In this document: one piece after another, positions 45,020-53,260 of the stretch
How positions within the stretch are numbered: position 1 is the first letter of the stretch
How the letters are laid out: each line of letters starts with the position of its first letter
Notes under the pieces: model-generated
Databases searched by the model: none
What the model saw: the letters and a program-made list of their open reading frames with translations, nothing else
What the model was told of the DNA's origin: nothing
Translations under genes and position numbers: made by a program
Assembly (NCBI RefSeq): GCF_001613065.1
Contig: NZ_BDBQ01000039.1
Span: forward strand, 62,001 to 126,000
Direction: 5' to 3'
DNA length: 64,000 nt
Origin: Nocardia miyunensis NBRC 108239
GTDB lineage: Bacteria > Actinomycetota > Actinomycetes > Mycobacteriales > Mycobacteriaceae

Positions 45020-45577
45020 GTGATTGAGGAAGCACTCTTCGACGCCGAGGAGAAGATGGAGAAGGCCGTCACGGTGGCGAAGGACGACCTCGGCGGTATT
45101 CGCACCGGTCGGGCGAACCCGAGCATGTTCTCGCGGATCGTCATCGACTACTACGGCTCGCCGACCCCGATCACCCAGGTGTCGAGTATCAACGTCCCCG
45201 AGCCCCGGATGGTCGTGATCAAGCCGTACGAGAGCACTCAGCTGGGCGCGATCGAGACCGCGATCCGCAACTCGGATCTGGGCGTCAACCCGACCAACGA
45301 CGGCAACATCATCCGCATCTCGGTGCCTCAGCTCACCGAGGAGCGCCGCCGCGAGCTGGTCAAGCAGGCCAAGGGCAAGGGCGAGGACGCCAAGATCGCC
45401 ATCCGCAACGTGCGTCGCAAGACGATGGACGAGCTGAACCGGATCCAGAAGGACGGCGAGGCCGGTGAGGACGAAGTGGGCCGCGCCGAAAAGGAATTGG
45501 ACAAGACCACGCAGAAATACGTGGCGCAGATCGATGAACTGGTCAAGCACAAGGAATCGGAGCTGCTCGAGGTCTGA
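45020..45577 (+). CDS. frr: Ribosome recycling factor
   Basis: Splits post-termination ribosomes with EF-G. 185 residues from GTG 45020 (VIEEALFDAEEKMEKAV), RBS gtggagg. Three-helix bundle plus small domain: DDLGGIRTGRANPSMFSRI, YYGSPTPITQVSSINVPEPR, EERRRELVKQAKGKGEDAK, IRNVRRKTMDELNRIQKDGE. Follows pyrH as in most bacteria. Confidence 0.98.
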   Translation: MIEEALFDAEEKMEKAVTVAKDDLGGIRTGRANPSMFSRIVIDYYGSPTPITQVSSINVPEPRMVVIKPYESTQLGAIETAIRNSDLGVNPTNDGNIIRISVPQLTEERRRELVKQAKGKGEDAKIAIRNVRRKTMDELNRIQKDGEAGEDEVGRAEKELDKTTQKYVAQIDELVKHKESELLEV

Positions 45578-45616
45578 CGGCCCTGGGCGTGAGTGCCTGC
45601 CCGGGGCGGGGACGGA

Positions 45617-46621
45617 GTGGACGGATACGTGAGCGACGGGACAATCGTGGCCGAACAAGCCGCGGCCGGCGAGGACATGCCGGCGAGCGAAGCAGCCGGT
45701 ACATCCGGCGCGCCGGACGAGGCGGTTCCCGCCGGTTCGGAGCAGGCGCCCGCCGAGGGCGAGCAGAAACAGTCCGAGCCCGCCGATCCCGAGGCGGCCA
45801 AGTCCTCGCGGGCGGGCCGGAATCTACCGGCCGCACTGGCGGTCGGCTTCGGCCTCGGTTTGTCCCTGATCGCGATCCTGCTGTTCGCGCCGAGGATTCT
45901 GGTCGGCGTGGTCGCGGTGGCCATCGCCATCGCCACCTGGGAGGTCGCCAAGCGGCTACGCGAGGCCGATGTGCTGGTGCCGCGTATCCCGCTGCTGCTG
46001 GGCGGGCAGGCGATGATCTGGCTGGCCTGGCCGTACGGGGCACAGGGGGTCGCGGGGGCGTTCGGCCTGACGGCGCTGGTGTGTATGGCGTGGCGGTTGT
46101 TCGATCACGGTCTGGCCGCGACACCGCGAAATTTCCTGCGCGACACCGCGATCACGGTGTTCGTCCTGGCCTGGATCCCGTTGCTGGCCTCGTTCGCGGT
46201 GCTGATGCTGTCCGAGCCGCGCGGCAATCTGCGGGTGTTGACGTTCATGATCCTGGTCGTCTGCTCGGATGTCGGCGGTTATGTGGCGGGCGTGCTGTTC
46301 GGTCGGCATCCCATGGTTCCGGCGATCAGCCCGAAGAAGTCCTGGGAGGGGTTCGGCGGTTCCCTGGTGTTCTGCATCATCGGCGGGCTGCTCACGGTAA
46401 CCCTGCTGCTGCAGGCGAATTCGATGATCGGCGTGCTGCTGGGCGTTGCGGTGGTGCTGGTGGCGACCTGTGGCGATCTGATCGAATCGCAGATCAAGCG
46501 GGAGTTGGGCATCAAGGATATGGGCACCCTGCTGCCCGGCCACGGCGGCATCATGGATCGGCTCGATTCGATGCTGCCCTCGGCATTCGTTTCCTGGCTG
46601 GTGCTGACCGCGCTGCTGTGA
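45617..46621 (+). CDS. cdsA: Phosphatidate cytidylyltransferase
   Basis: Makes CDP-diacylglycerol for phospholipid synthesis. About 334 residues from GTG 45617 (VDGYVSDGTIVAEQ); GTG 45629 is also possible. The first 75 residues are acidic, Ala/Glu/Pro-rich and cytoplasmic. Seven or eight membrane segments follow (e.g. AALAVGFGLGLSLIAILLFA). The family signature is near the C-terminus: SPKKSWEGFGGSL, then KRELGIKDMGTLLPGHGGIM and DRLDSMLPSAF. Downstream of frr as in related genomes. Confidence 0.95.
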   Translation: MDGYVSDGTIVAEQAAAGEDMPASEAAGTSGAPDEAVPAGSEQAPAEGEQKQSEPADPEAAKSSRAGRNLPAALAVGFGLGLSLIAILLFAPRILVGVVAVAIAIATWEVAKRLREADVLVPRIPLLLGGQAMIWLAWPYGAQGVAGAFGLTALVCMAWRLFDHGLAATPRNFLRDTAITVFVLAWIPLLASFAVLMLSEPRGNLRVLTFMILVVCSDVGGYVAGVLFGRHPMVPAISPKKSWEGFGGSLVFCIIGGLLTVTLLLQANSMIGVLLGVAVVLVATCGDLIESQIKRELGIKDMGTLLPGHGGIMDRLDSMLPSAFVSWLVLTALL

Positions 46622-46776
46622 ATTCGTCAGTGCGGCGGGCTGTTTGCCCGGTTCGTATCGCATTCATTGAAACCTGTTGATTTCTGGGCGATTTCCGCGC
46701 CCATTGCCAGGTAACTCGAAGGCGACCGCAGTCTGATCGGGTGGTGGAGAACATCGCCGCCTGGAAAGGAATCAGC

Positions 46777-46875
46777 ATGCGCTCGTTGATGATTGCCGCC
46801 GTGGGGGCCGTGATCGCGGTGGGGCCGGTGGTCGGCGCCGGCGCCGCATTAGCCGACCATCCGCCGACTGCCTGA
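46777..46875 (+). CDS. Possible 32-residue secreted micropeptide
   Basis: A short frame from ATG 46777 to TGA 46875, preceded by aaagga at a suitable distance. It reads MRSLMIAAVGAVIAVGPVVG followed by AGAALADHPPTA: a basic start, a long hydrophobic core and ALA-D, which looks like a complete signal peptide with a cleavage site and a mature part of only about six residues. GC3 is moderate. It could be a real tiny secreted or membrane peptide, the stub of a truncated exported protein, or chance. No family recognised. Confidence 0.45.
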   Translation: MRSLMIAAVGAVIAVGPVVGAGAALADHPPTA

Positions 46876-46986
46876 TCTCCCCGTGGCCGGGAAGGCTGAG
46901 TTCATCGCCCTGTCGGGTCTCGGTAATCTTGCGCGACTTGGATGAGTCGGATATCCGTTCCACTTCTCGGCGCGAAGGTTTCGATC

Positions 46987-48663
46987 ATGCTCAACCCTCC
47001 CGGCCTGGCCCCGAACACCGGAATCCCCGCGGCCCTGGCAGCCCGGATGACGATGGACGAGCAGTACGACTGGCATCGGTCGTATCTGAAACGGCATGCG
47101 GTGAGCCGCCGTTCGTTCCTGCGCGGCAGTACCGCGGCGGCGATGGCGGCGGGTTTCTCCTCGTTCGGCGCGCTCGCCTATGCCGACGGGGCTCCGCTCG
47201 CGGTGGCCGGACGGCATGTCGGATTCGGTCCGGATGCGGCGAGTCAGCTGCGGTTCTCGGCGCAGTTGTCGCGTAATCCGGTCCGCGCCAAGGTATTTCT
47301 CGAACACGGTCCGACGCCCGCGCTGGGTGCGAGTGTCGAGGCGCAGGTGCGCAATCTGCTCACTCAGATCCCGCGCACCGACGGCGGTGTGCTCGCGGCC
47401 GAACAGTTCTACGTGCACGCGCCCGTGGACGGGCTGCCCGGACGGATTCCGCACTTCTACCGCTGGCGCACCTCCGACGGTTTCGTGAGCGAGGTGGCTT
47501 CGGCGGCCACGGCCATGCCGAGTTCGCGATCGGCGTTGCTGCCGTTCCGGTTCACCATGATGGGCGATCAGGGTATCGACGACACCCCTGCTCAGCCCGC
47601 TGGTTTGCGGCCCGGCGGCTACCGCAACAAATACGGTAGGGGCGATGCGCCCGGAGCGCGCAATGCCGCGGCGATCCAGCGTCAGATCGTCGCCTGCAAT
47701 CCGGACTTCCACATTCTGGCCGGTGACATCAGTTACGCCGATCCCTCGCACGGCGGCGGACCGGACTGGTTCGTCCCGAGCGGCACCTCGAAGAACGAGA
47801 AGATCGACGCGTACAACCCGTTCGTCTGGGACAACTACTTCCAGGCCATCGAGGGCAGTGCCGCGCGGGTGCCATGGATGTTCGCCACCGGCAACCACGA
47901 TATGGAGGCGGTATACGGCACGCACGGTTACGGCGGGCTGACCGCCCGGCTGGACATGCCCGACAACGGCCCGGCCGGATGCCCGTCGGTGTACTCGTTC
48001 CGGTACGGCAATGTGGCGGTGCTCTCGCTCGACGCCAACGAGGCCTGCTACCAGTATCAGGCGAATCTCGGCTATTCCGGTGGGGCGCAGAAGAATTGGC
48101 TGGAGCGGACGCTGGCCGCGCATCGCTCCGATCCGGCCGTGGACTTCATCGTCTGCTTTTTCCACGAGTGCGCCTATGCCACCGGTGTGGGCGGGGCCAG
48201 CGACGGCGGGGTGCGCGGGACGTTCGCGGAGCTGTTCGACCGCTACGACGTGGATCTGGCGTTGCAGGGGCACAACCACTGTTTCGAGCGCACCGACCCG
48301 ATTCGCCGCGGTCGCGCGACGCGGGTCGCGGCGGACAATGCGATCGTCTATCCCGAAACCGATGGCACCGTGTACTACGTCGTCGGCGGGGGCGGCGCCG
48401 CACACGGCGAATTCGAGTTCGGCGAGAGCTACCGCGGCCATGAGCTGCCCGATACCTCGGTGGCTCGCAGCGGGCTGTGGGATGCCGACGGGAAGACGCG
48501 GTACGAGGCGGTGCAGTGGTCGCGCGTGCGTTACAGCCGGTACTCGTTCATTCGCGTGGACGTGCGGCCCGGGGTGTTCTCCAGCGAGATGGATGTGATC
48601 GCCGTCGACGAGTTCGGTCGCGAATTCGACAAGGTCACCTATCGGCGTCTGGTGCGCCGATAG
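46987..48663 (+). CDS. Tat-exported metallophosphoesterase (purple-acid-phosphatase-like)
   Basis: 558 residues from ATG 46987. After about 45 residues a twin-arginine signal appears (VSRRSFLRGSTAAAMAAGF), predicting folded export. An N-terminal fibronectin-like domain (about 65-165) precedes the calcineurin-fold catalytic domain: MMGDQGIDD, LAGDISYADPSHGGGPDWF, ATGNHDMEAVYG, FFHECAYATG and LQGHNHCFERTDP, together giving the two-metal site. Such enzymes hydrolyse phosphate esters outside the cell. An upstream in-frame ATG (46942) is less likely. Convergent with the LapA-like gene, 3 bp between stops. Confidence 0.92.
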   Translation: MLNPPGLAPNTGIPAALAARMTMDEQYDWHRSYLKRHAVSRRSFLRGSTAAAMAAGFSSFGALAYADGAPLAVAGRHVGFGPDAASQLRFSAQLSRNPVRAKVFLEHGPTPALGASVEAQVRNLLTQIPRTDGGVLAAEQFYVHAPVDGLPGRIPHFYRWRTSDGFVSEVASAATAMPSSRSALLPFRFTMMGDQGIDDTPAQPAGLRPGGYRNKYGRGDAPGARNAAAIQRQIVACNPDFHILAGDISYADPSHGGGPDWFVPSGTSKNEKIDAYNPFVWDNYFQAIEGSAARVPWMFATGNHDMEAVYGTHGYGGLTARLDMPDNGPAGCPSVYSFRYGNVAVLSLDANEACYQYQANLGYSGGAQKNWLERTLAAHRSDPAVDFIVCFFHECAYATGVGGASDGGVRGTFAELFDRYDVDLALQGHNHCFERTDPIRRGRATRVAADNAIVYPETDGTVYYVVGGGGAAHGEFEFGESYRGHELPDTSVARSGLWDADGKTRYEAVQWSRVRYSRYSFIRVDVRPGVFSSEMDVIAVDEFGREFDKVTYRRLVRR

Positions 48664-48666
48664 CGT

Positions 48667-49113
48667 TCAGGCGCGTTTGGCGGCGCGGCGCAACTGTATG
48701 ATGCGCCAACCGCCAGCCAGCGCCATCACCAGTGTTCCGGCGATCAACGACAGCAGAATGGTCACGCCCAGCGGCAGCGAGAAACTCCAGAAGAAGAGCG
48801 TGACCTCCACCCGATTCAGATTCTGCAGAATGAAGATCATCAGAATGATGCCGATGATCGCGGCGGCGACCAGCGCGACCCAGGCAGACCCGGCACGAGT
48901 CCGCAGCGACCGGTTGGCCGGGGCGCGGCGCGCGGTGCTGTCCGGGGCGGTGCGCGGACTCGAGTCGGCGGCAGGGCCGGCGGTGGTGGCGGGTTCCGGG
49001 GCGGTGGGGGAGTCCGGGCGCTCGGGGGATCCTGAAGCGTCCAAGGACTCCGGGGTGGCAGACGTCCGCGAGGGAGTGTCCGGGCCCGAGCTCGATGCGG
49101 CGTCGCTGGTCAT
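48667..49113 (-). CDS. LapA-domain membrane protein
   Basis: 148 residues from ATG 49113. The first 75 residues are Ser/Pro/Ala-rich and disordered; then two membrane helices form a LapA (DUF1049) domain: TRAGSAWVALVAAAIIGIIL...FILQNLNRVEVTLFFWSFSL and GVTILLSLIAGTLVMALAGG, ending RIIQLRRAAKRA. The QNxxxVxxxFFxWxFxLP pattern is the family signature. Role in actinobacteria unknown. Lies just upstream of, and divergent from, rlmN. Confidence 0.88.
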   Translation of the reverse strand: MTSDAASSSGPDTPSRTSATPESLDASGSPERPDSPTAPEPATTAGPAADSSPRTAPDSTARRAPANRSLRTRAGSAWVALVAAAIIGIILMIFILQNLNRVEVTLFFWSFSLPLGVTILLSLIAGTLVMALAGGWRIIQLRRAAKRA

Positions 49114-49246
49114 ACTCCGATGATTACCCATCGCTATGGGTTCTGCACGTAGGTTGGCGTCGAAGAGTGCTGCGCGCGCAGGTCGAGACTCGAATTTCGT
49201 GCGCTCGTCCGAGCTGGATTTCGCTGCCGACTACACTGGCAGGGCT

Positions 49247-50356
49247 ATGGCTACCCCCCTCCCGCTCGTTTTCGATGCCCCGCGTCGTGGCATGCCGCCG
49301 CGGCATCTCGCCGACCTCGATGCCGACGAGCGTCGCAAAGCGGTCCAGGACCTGGGGTTGCCCAAGTTCCGGGCCGATCAGATCGCCCGGCAGTACTACG
49401 GCCGTTTGGTGGCCGACCCGGAGCAGATGACGGATCTGCCCGCGCAACTGCGGTCCGCGGTGGCCGATTCGCTGTTCCCGCCCCTGCTGACCGAGGTCCG
49501 GCACGTGGTGTGCGACGACGGCGCCACCCGCAAGACACTGTGGCGCGCCGGTGACGGCACCCTCCTGGAATCGGTCCTGATGCGTTATCCGGACCGCAAT
49601 ACCCTGTGCATCTCCAGCCAGGCCGGTTGCGGCATGGCCTGCCCGTTCTGCGCCACCGGCCAGGGCGGCCTGAACCGCAACCTGTCCACCGCCGAAATCG
49701 TCGACCAGGTCCGCGCCGCCGCAGCCGCCCTCCGCGACGGCGAGGTGACCGGCGGCCCCGGCCGCCTGTCCAACATCGTGTTCATGGGCATGGGTGAGCC
49801 ACTGGCCAACTACAAGCGTGTGGTGAATGCGGTGCGCCGTATTACTTCTCCGGCTCCGGATGGTTTGGGTATCTCGCAGCGGAGCGTGGTGGTCTCGACG
49901 GTGGGTTTGGCGCCGGCGATCCGGAAGCTGGCCGATGAGGGCTTGTCGGTGACTTTGGCTGTGTCGCTGCATACTCCGGATGATGAGTTGCGGGATACGT
50001 TGGTGCCGGTCAACAATCGTTGGTCGGTGGCCGAGGTCCTGGACGCGGCTCGGTATTACGCGGACAAGACAGGCCGTCGTGTGTCGGTCGAGTACGCACT
50101 CATCCGTGATATCAATGATCAGCCGTGGCGTGCTGACTTGCTTGGTTCGAAGTTGCGCAAGGCTCTCGGCTCTAGGGTGCACGTGAACCTGATCCCGCTC
50201 AACCCGACTCCGGGTTCGAAATGGGATGCATCGCCGAAACCTGTTGAGCGGGAGTTTGTTCGGCGGGTGGAGGCGCAGGGTGTTTCGTGTACGGTGCGTG
50301 ACACGCGAGGTCAGGAGATCGCTGCCGCCTGTGGGCAGCTCGCCGCCGAGGGCTGA
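49247..50356 (+). CDS. rlmN: 23S rRNA/tRNA adenine-C2 methyltransferase RlmN (mosaic gene)
   Basis: Radical-SAM enzyme that methylates A2503 of 23S rRNA and A37 of some tRNAs. 369 residues from ATG 49247. The [4Fe-4S] motif is CGMACPFC (about 130); MGMGEPLANY follows, and the second conserved Cys is in AAACGQLAAEG. It looks functional. Codon use changes sharply near base 49800: before it almost every third base is G or C; after it many codons end in T (ggt, gat, act) or are ttg. From 49785 the sequence is duplicated at 62684, so the 3' 40% appears to have been replaced during island acquisition. Confidence 0.95.
   Translation: MATPLPLVFDAPRRGMPPRHLADLDADERRKAVQDLGLPKFRADQIARQYYGRLVADPEQMTDLPAQLRSAVADSLFPPLLTEVRHVVCDDGATRKTLWRAGDGTLLESVLMRYPDRNTLCISSQAGCGMACPFCATGQGGLNRNLSTAEIVDQVRAAAAALRDGEVTGGPGRLSNIVFMGMGEPLANYKRVVNAVRRITSPAPDGLGISQRSVVVSTVGLAPAIRKLADEGLSVTLAVSLHTPDDELRDTLVPVNNRWSVAEVLDAARYYADKTGRRVSVEYALIRDINDQPWRADLLGSKLRKALGSRVHVNLIPLNPTPGSKWDASPKPVEREFVRRVEAQGVSCTVRDTRGQEIAAACGQLAAEG
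49785..50356 (+). repeat. 572-bp direct repeat, left copy (rlmN 3' part)
   Basis: Aligns without gaps to 62684-63255 (offset 12,899 bp). The first 16 bases (tgggcatgggtgagcc) are identical, the next 60 diverge strongly, and later parts are very close, with 70 identical bases at 49944-50013 / 62843-62912. The encoded peptides differ at about 14 of 190 positions. The repeat delimits the island. Confidence 0.92.
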
Positions 50357-50374
50357 TGGGTCGAAGGGGGCGGC

Positions 50375-50401
50375 GGCCCGGCGTTGCACAGCAACCGGAC
50401 C
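50375..50401. terminator. Hairpin between convergent rlmN and helicase genes
   Basis: GGCCCGGCGTTGC (50375-50387) can pair with GCAACCGGACC (50391-50401) with a bulge: GTTGC/GCAAC plus CCGG/CCGG around a three-base loop. It lies in the 57-bp gap between the rlmN stop and the helicase stop. Likely a bidirectional terminator. Confidence 0.45.
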
Positions 50402-50413
50402 ATGGCATGAGTC

Positions 50414-53185
50414 TCAGGCGATCAATGCGGCAAGTTCGGTGCGGAGGCGGTCGAGTTCTGCGCTTCCGGTGGTGGGGAAGCGCAAGATCGGGATGTCATA
50501 TGCGGCGCAGATGGTGTTCTTGATGGCATCGAGTTCGAGTTGGCGCGGGTCGTTTTCGTGGTAATCGAAACCGTCGACCTCGATCACGCACAGGCGTTGC
50601 TTGGTGATGTGGTTGTAGAGGTCGAAATCCACTGAGGCGGATCGGGATCGCGTGAATTGGAGCTGCCGCCGGTCGAGTCGGTCGGTATCAGGCAGGAGGT
50701 GCCTGACGTGGACCTGCTCGTTGTACCAGAAGCCCTGGAAGTCGGGTTCGCTCAGGACCTGTTCCAGAGCGGCTCGCATGATGTTCTCCGAGGGATGTAT
50801 CGACTCGTTCCGGATGTGGTTCGCGAGTGTGGACAGCACCGCCGAATAGTCTTTATAAAGCAGGTCGAAGATTGACACGACGGGGCTGTCGAAGAACTCT
50901 TTGTCCGGAAACTGGTAGCGGATGTAGCCTATCAGATCACGCAGGTTCCTGCTCTTCGGCTGCAGATCGTGGTGGGTGACCAGGATGAAGCGTTTCCGTG
51001 CGCGGGATACGGCCACATTGATCAGCTCCGGGGAGTCGGCGAATTTCAGCGCGTTATCGATGTCGGGTCTATTGTCCAGCACCGTCGTCATGATGATCGC
51101 CGCTTTCTCCCGGCCCTGAAATTTGTGGACGGTGTCGGATTCGATGCTCGAGTTCAGCGCATCGGTAACTCGGTTCGCCTGCGGCCGGTACGGCGTGGTG
51201 ACGCCGACCTGGTCGTCTGGAAATTCGGCGCAGTACTGCGGCAGCACATCCTGGCGAATGATATCGATCTCGCGTTGGTTGATTCGCCCGCCGCGCTTAC
51301 CCGTTCTTTCGTCGAGCCAGCGCATATGGTCACCCGGTGGCGTGCGGACAACGACCATGGATTGGTAGCCCGGGGTACTGCGGGTGAAAGGAACGAGGTT
51401 GTCCTGGTAGAACTTCTGATTGCAGAAGCCGATGATATTGGGATCGGAACGGTAGTGTTCGCGCAGCAGGACCCGCGGCAGCGAGGTGCCGTAAATATCG
51501 GTCAGCGACGAGAGAATGCTCTGCTGCCGATAGTCGTACGCTGGATCGGGGGCGGTGACTGATTCCGGAATGTTCACAACTGGCTGCAGCTGCCGCAGAT
51601 CGCCGACGACGATCAGGTTGCGGCAGTGAGCCAGCGCCACGGCGGCCGCGACCAGGTCTACCTGCGAGGCCTCGTCGATGATGAGGTAGTCGACGAGTTG
51701 TCCTGCGCCGATACTATTTTCGAGGGAATGGCAGGTGCTCAGGATAACGGGATAGTCGCGGGTGAAGTGCCGCCAGTCTCGCCGGTATCCGAAGTCGTAC
51801 AGCCGCGGGGCGTGTCCCGCATAGCGTTGACGCAGGCTCTCGGTGAGCCAGGCAACGGAGAGTTGCTGCTGCTGGGCGGCGAGATCGCTGAAGTTGGATA
51901 CCTCCAATGACTTTCGTGCCCGCTCGATCTTGCGTTCGATTTCGGCGATCTTCGCGTCGTAGTAGAGCTGATGCAGCCGGAACACGATATTGATGTCCTG
52001 GGCGTCGGCGCGGCGCATAGAACGATATTTGAAGTATTTGCTGATCCGGTCCACCACGCCCGCGATTCCGGTGGCCCGCGCCAGTTCCGGATCGGTGTCG
52101 GCGATGAAGGCGAGAATCTTGGCCGGCCGCCACCGCAGTACCGGTAGCAGCTCCTGGTCGGGCAGTTCGTGCCTTTCCAAATAGGCGCGGAAGTGGACAC
52201 GTTCCAGTTCGTAGGCGGCATGCTCCGTATGCAGGTCCGCGAGATCGCGTTCGATTTCACGCAGCCGTAACAGGTGCTGATCCAGGGTGGTCATCTCCCC
52301 TGCGCGGGGCAGGGGCACCGATGCGGTCGCCCCCAGTTGCTGGACAACCAGATTTCGCGCGGGCTGCTCCTGGAAGAACTTCGCCTTCTTCTCCTTCTTG
52401 CCGAGATTCGCAGTGACATAACCGAATCCTGCGTTTACGAGTTTGGTGTGCACATTGTCCACGGCCGGATTGCTCGACGACACGACCACCACCGTCTTGG
52501 ATTCATCGACAATGATATTGGCGATCAGATTGAGGATGGTCTGCGTCTTGCCGGTGCCGGGCGGGCCATCGATCACCGAAATCGGGTGGCGCAAGCAATT
52601 ATCGATCGCCGCGCGTTGGCTGAGATTCGTATCGAAGGGGTACAGCGGCGGCGACACCGGGCGCTCGACCTGCTCGATCTGGGTTCGATGGAGATAGCGA
52701 TGAAGCGCGCTGTCCGGATGCACGAACAACGGCCGCTCATGTGCCTCCCGGAGCGTCTGTCCTTCCTCCGGCAGCCGCGCGGCGACTGCGCGCCAGTAGG
52801 CCAGTACCTGGTCGGCCTGCGGATGATATGCCCCGGCGTGTACGACCTGTATCCGATCCCCGTGGTACGCCGAGAAGGAGTGCTCCTCACCGGGGAATAT
52901 GTGCCACCAATCCTGCCCGACCCCTTGGAATCGGTAGGCTGCGGTCACTCCGTCACGAGGTCTGCCATCGACCAGGATCCGCTGATGCGGACCGAGGGGT
53001 ACGGCCTGCGGGTTCTGCAATACGAGCACTCGTTTCTGCCCGTAGGGAAAAGTTCCGCCCGTTTGAAACGTGATCTGAGTACGAGCCGCCGTGGGTCGCA
53101 CCGCCGCCACGTCCGCGGTGCGATTCTGGAACGGCTCGTCCGCTGATTTCCGAATCAGCACGGCCAGCTGAGTTGGATCAACCAT
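50414..53185 (-). CDS. SF1 DNA helicase with C-terminal nuclease-like domain
   Basis: 923 residues. The N-terminal 190 residues have no clear relatives. The UPF1/Dna2-like SF1 helicase has Walker A IDGPPGTGKTQTILN (about 203-217), motif II LIIDEASQVD (about 500), GDLRQLQPV, LREHYRSDPNIIGFCNQKFY, VGVTTPYRPQANRV, VHKFQGREKAAIIM and INVAVSRARKRF (about 725). A 100-residue insertion in the first motor domain (ERDLADLHTEHAAYELE...) is helical. The C-terminal 120 residues resemble DUF2726/Vsr-like PD-(D/E)xK domains: SVDFDLYNHI, CVIEVDGFDYHE, DAIKNTICAAY, ILRFPT. Last gene of the minus-strand island, 75 bp after kinase 1. Probably a DNA-processing effector of the kinase triads (inference). Confidence 0.9.
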   Translation of the reverse strand: MVDPTQLAVLIRKSADEPFQNRTADVAAVRPTAARTQITFQTGGTFPYGQKRVLVLQNPQAVPLGPHQRILVDGRPRDGVTAAYRFQGVGQDWWHIFPGEEHSFSAYHGDRIQVVHAGAYHPQADQVLAYWRAVAARLPEEGQTLREAHERPLFVHPDSALHRYLHRTQIEQVERPVSPPLYPFDTNLSQRAAIDNCLRHPISVIDGPPGTGKTQTILNLIANIIVDESKTVVVVSSSNPAVDNVHTKLVNAGFGYVTANLGKKEKKAKFFQEQPARNLVVQQLGATASVPLPRAGEMTTLDQHLLRLREIERDLADLHTEHAAYELERVHFRAYLERHELPDQELLPVLRWRPAKILAFIADTDPELARATGIAGVVDRISKYFKYRSMRRADAQDINIVFRLHQLYYDAKIAEIERKIERARKSLEVSNFSDLAAQQQQLSVAWLTESLRQRYAGHAPRLYDFGYRRDWRHFTRDYPVILSTCHSLENSIGAGQLVDYLIIDEASQVDLVAAAVALAHCRNLIVVGDLRQLQPVVNIPESVTAPDPAYDYRQQSILSSLTDIYGTSLPRVLLREHYRSDPNIIGFCNQKFYQDNLVPFTRSTPGYQSMVVVRTPPGDHMRWLDERTGKRGGRINQREIDIIRQDVLPQYCAEFPDDQVGVTTPYRPQANRVTDALNSSIESDTVHKFQGREKAAIIMTTVLDNRPDIDNALKFADSPELINVAVSRARKRFILVTHHDLQPKSRNLRDLIGYIRYQFPDKEFFDSPVVSIFDLLYKDYSAVLSTLANHIRNESIHPSENIMRAALEQVLSEPDFQGFWYNEQVHVRHLLPDTDRLDRRQLQFTRSRSASVDFDLYNHITKQRLCVIEVDGFDYHENDPRQLELDAIKNTICAAYDIPILRFPTTGSAELDRLRTELAALIA

Positions 53186-53260
53186 CGAAAGGCCCCTGTC
53201 GATCGCCGGTATTGTGAGGTTGTCATGAGGGAAATCGTTGTACCGCAGTATTTCTGGTGC

